Assembly: GCA_036555035.1 (NCBI GenBank)
Contig: DATBMB010000135.1
Coordinates: 1 to 13,282 of the forward strand
Source of the DNA: SG8-41 sp036555035
Lineage (GTDB): Bacteria > Pseudomonadota > Gammaproteobacteria > Burkholderiales > SG8-41
Direction of reading: 5' to 3'
DNA: 13,282 nt
Shown here: positions 11,729 to 13,282 of the stretch, piece after piece
How positions within the stretch are numbered: position 1 is the first letter of the stretch
Layout: each line of letters opens with the position of its first letter
Notes under the pieces: model-generated
Seen by the model: only the letters and a program-made list of their open reading frames with translations
What the model was told of the DNA's origin: nothing
Database searches by the model: none
Position numbers and translations under genes: made by a program

Positions 11729-13282
11729 ATGGAACCCAGGCAACAGTTCTCGATCTGGTATTTCCTGGTCGCGTTCCTGCTGATCATCGCCCTGCAGGAA
11801 TTCGTGCTCGCGCCGACGCACCTGAACAACCTTCCCTACAGCGACTTCAAGGCGCTGCTCAAGGCGGGAAAGGTCAGCAACGTCGGGGTCGGGGAGACGA
11901 TCATCACCGGAACGCTCACCAACGAAGGCGTGGAGGGCGTGGTGACGGGGGACACCGCCGAGAGGTTGAGAAAGCTCGGAAGGGGCGAGCATCGATTTAC
12001 CACGGTACGGGTGGAGGACTCCGCCCTCGTCCCGGAGCTCGAAGCGGCGAAAGTGCGCTTCACGGGCCAGGTGGAGAGCAAGTGGTTCTCCACCCTGCTC
12101 TCCTGGATCGTTCCGGCCGTCATCTTCTTCCTGATCTGGGGCTACGCGATCCGGCGCATGGGTGGCGCGGCGGGCGGCATGCTCGAGATCGGCAAGAGCA
12201 AGGCCAAGGTCTACATGGAAAAGGACGTCAAGGTGACGTTCGACGACGTCGCCGGCGTCGACGAGGCCAAGGAAGAGCTGAAGGAGATCATCGCATTCCT
12301 CAAGGACCCGAGGAGCTACGGGCGGCTCGGCGCGCGCATTCCCAAGGGCATCCTGCTGGTCGGACCGCCGGGAACGGGCAAGACGTTGCTCGCGAAGGCG
12401 GTCGCGGGGGAAGCCGGCGTGCCGTTCTTTTCCATCAGCGGCGCCGAGTTCGTCGAGATGTTCGTCGGCGTCGGCGCGGCGCGCGTGCGCGATCTCTTCG
12501 AGCAGGCGCGCAAGCGCGCCCCTGCCATCATCTTCATCGACGAGCTCGACGCTCTCGGCCGCGCGCGCGGCGCCTATCCCCTCGGCGGGCACGACGAGAA
12601 GGAACAGACGCTCAACCAGCTCCTATCCGAGCTCGACGGCTTCGACACCAGCGCGGGGCTCGTGCTGCTTGCCGCCACCAATCGCCCGGAAATCCTCGAC
12701 CCCGCGCTGCTGCGCGCGGGACGCTTCGACCGCCAGGTGCTGGTGGACCGTCCCGACAAGATCGGGCGCGTGCAGATCCTGAAAGTGCATCTCAAGAAGG
12801 TCCAGCTTACCGCCGACGTCGACCCGGAGAAGATCGCGGCGCTCACGCCCGGATTCTCGGGCGCGGATCTCGCCAACCTCGTGAATGAAGCGGCGCTGCT
12901 CGCCACGCGGCGCGGGGCGGCGTCCGTCGCGCTCGACGACTTCACGCGCGCGATCGAGCGGATCGTCGCGGGGCTGGAGAAGAAGAACCGGCTGTTGAAT
13001 CCCGAGGAACGAAAAGTTGTCGCCTACCACGAGATGGGGCACGCGCTGGTGGCGATGTCATTGCCCGGCGCCGATCCCGTCCACAAGATTTCGATCATCC
13101 CGCGCGGCATCGGGGCGCTGGGCTACACCATCCAGCGGCCCACCGAGGACCGCTATCTCATGACGCGCGAGGAACTGGAGAACAAGATGGCAGTGCTGCT
13201 CGGCGGACGGGCCGCGGAGAAGGTCGTCTTCGAGCACCTCTCCACCGGCGCCGCCGACGACCTCGCCAAGGTGACCGACATC
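11729..13282 (+). CDS. ftsH: ATP-dependent membrane metalloprotease FtsH, 3' end outside the window
   Basis: The visible 518 residues are in frame to the last base, so the C-terminus is missing by truncation. FtsH is a membrane-bound hexameric AAA protease that extracts and degrades misfolded or regulatory proteins. An N-terminal membrane segment (8-25), a periplasmic domain (about 26-121) and a second membrane segment (about 122-140) precede the AAA module: Walker A GPPGTGKT (212-219), Walker B IIFIDELD (267-274) and the SRH ATNRP...RAGRFDR (316-335). The zinc site is HEMGH (434-438), with a likely third ligand Asp at 510-511 in GAADD. A weak AAGAG site precedes the ATG. The N-terminus differs from that of E. 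coli FtsH, so it may be a second, accessory copy associated with the stress locus; that is inference. Confidence 0.96.
   Translation, partial: MEPRQQFSIWYFLVAFLLIIALQEFVLAPTHLNNLPYSDFKALLKAGKVSNVGVGETIITGTLTNEGVEGVVTGDTAERLRKLGRGEHRFTTVRVEDSALVPELEAAKVRFTGQVESKWFSTLLSWIVPAVIFFLIWGYAIRRMGGAAGGMLEIGKSKAKVYMEKDVKVTFDDVAGVDEAKEELKEIIAFLKDPRSYGRLGARIPKGILLVGPPGTGKTLLAKAVAGEAGVPFFSISGAEFVEMFVGVGAARVRDLFEQARKRAPAIIFIDELDALGRARGAYPLGGHDEKEQTLNQLLSELDGFDTSAGLVLLAATNRPEILDPALLRAGRFDRQVLVDRPDKIGRVQILKVHLKKVQLTADVDPEKIAALTPGFSGADLANLVNEAALLATRRGAASVALDDFTRAIERIVAGLEKKNRLLNPEERKVVAYHEMGHALVAMSLPGADPVHKISIIPRGIGALGYTIQRPTEDRYLMTREELENKMAVLLGGRAAEKVVFEHLSTGAADDLAKVTDI

Noticed and set aside
11519..12592. 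Minus-strand open frame opposite ftsH
   Set aside because: It is a shadow of the FtsH reading frame; it spans the gap between two genes and shows no domain.

Overview
This looks like an accessory copper/heavy-metal resistance and envelope-stress region of a high-GC proteobacterium. Genes are tightly packed with Shine-Dalgarno sites, and GC appears to be about two-thirds by eye. The gene families, and two palindromes that match the Anr/FNR consensus, point to the Betaproteobacteria; that placement is inference. No tRNA, rRNA, insertion sequence, integrase or CRISPR array was seen.

Region 1 (1-2891) opens with a His/Met-rich protein cut by the left edge and coupled to an exported-looking SAM methyltransferase. 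Next is a DUF411-type periplasmic metal-binding protein whose first motif cysteine codon is TGA. It meets an exported Cys-type MsrA end to end, and a membrane-anchored cytochrome c diverges from msrA. Region 2 (2892-4314) holds an orphan secreted protein behind a perfect FNR-type box, a Gly/Met-repeat Spy/CpxP-like periplasmic protein, and a terminator-like hairpin.

Region 3 (4315-7129) is a run of small genes: a CCAH-motif membrane protein, a translationally coupled periplasmic protein, a SHOCT-domain protein, a DUF5676 membrane protein, an HD-GYP phosphodiesterase with an N-terminal zinc ribbon, and a CMD/AhpD-like protein. Region 4 (7169-11194) is one coupled unit: a Cu(I)-type P1B ATPase with a YHS domain and two CPMHPE modules, a lycopene-cyclase-domain membrane protein, a DUF2933 His-rich peptide and an ICMT-like membrane methyltransferase. 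Region 5 (11263-13282) has a Met-rich periplasmic protein and an FtsH protease truncated by the right edge.

Taken together, the ATPase would remove cytosolic Cu(I)/Ag(I), Met/His/Cys-rich envelope proteins would buffer metal in the periplasm, MsrA would repair oxidised methionines there, and FtsH would clear damaged membrane proteins. The most interesting signal is the TGA at the metal-ligand cysteine of the DUF411 gene (1378-1380). The frame stays open and family-like on both sides, and a stem-loop lies just downstream. It is either an undescribed selenocysteine variant or a one-base nonsense change; the sequence alone cannot decide.
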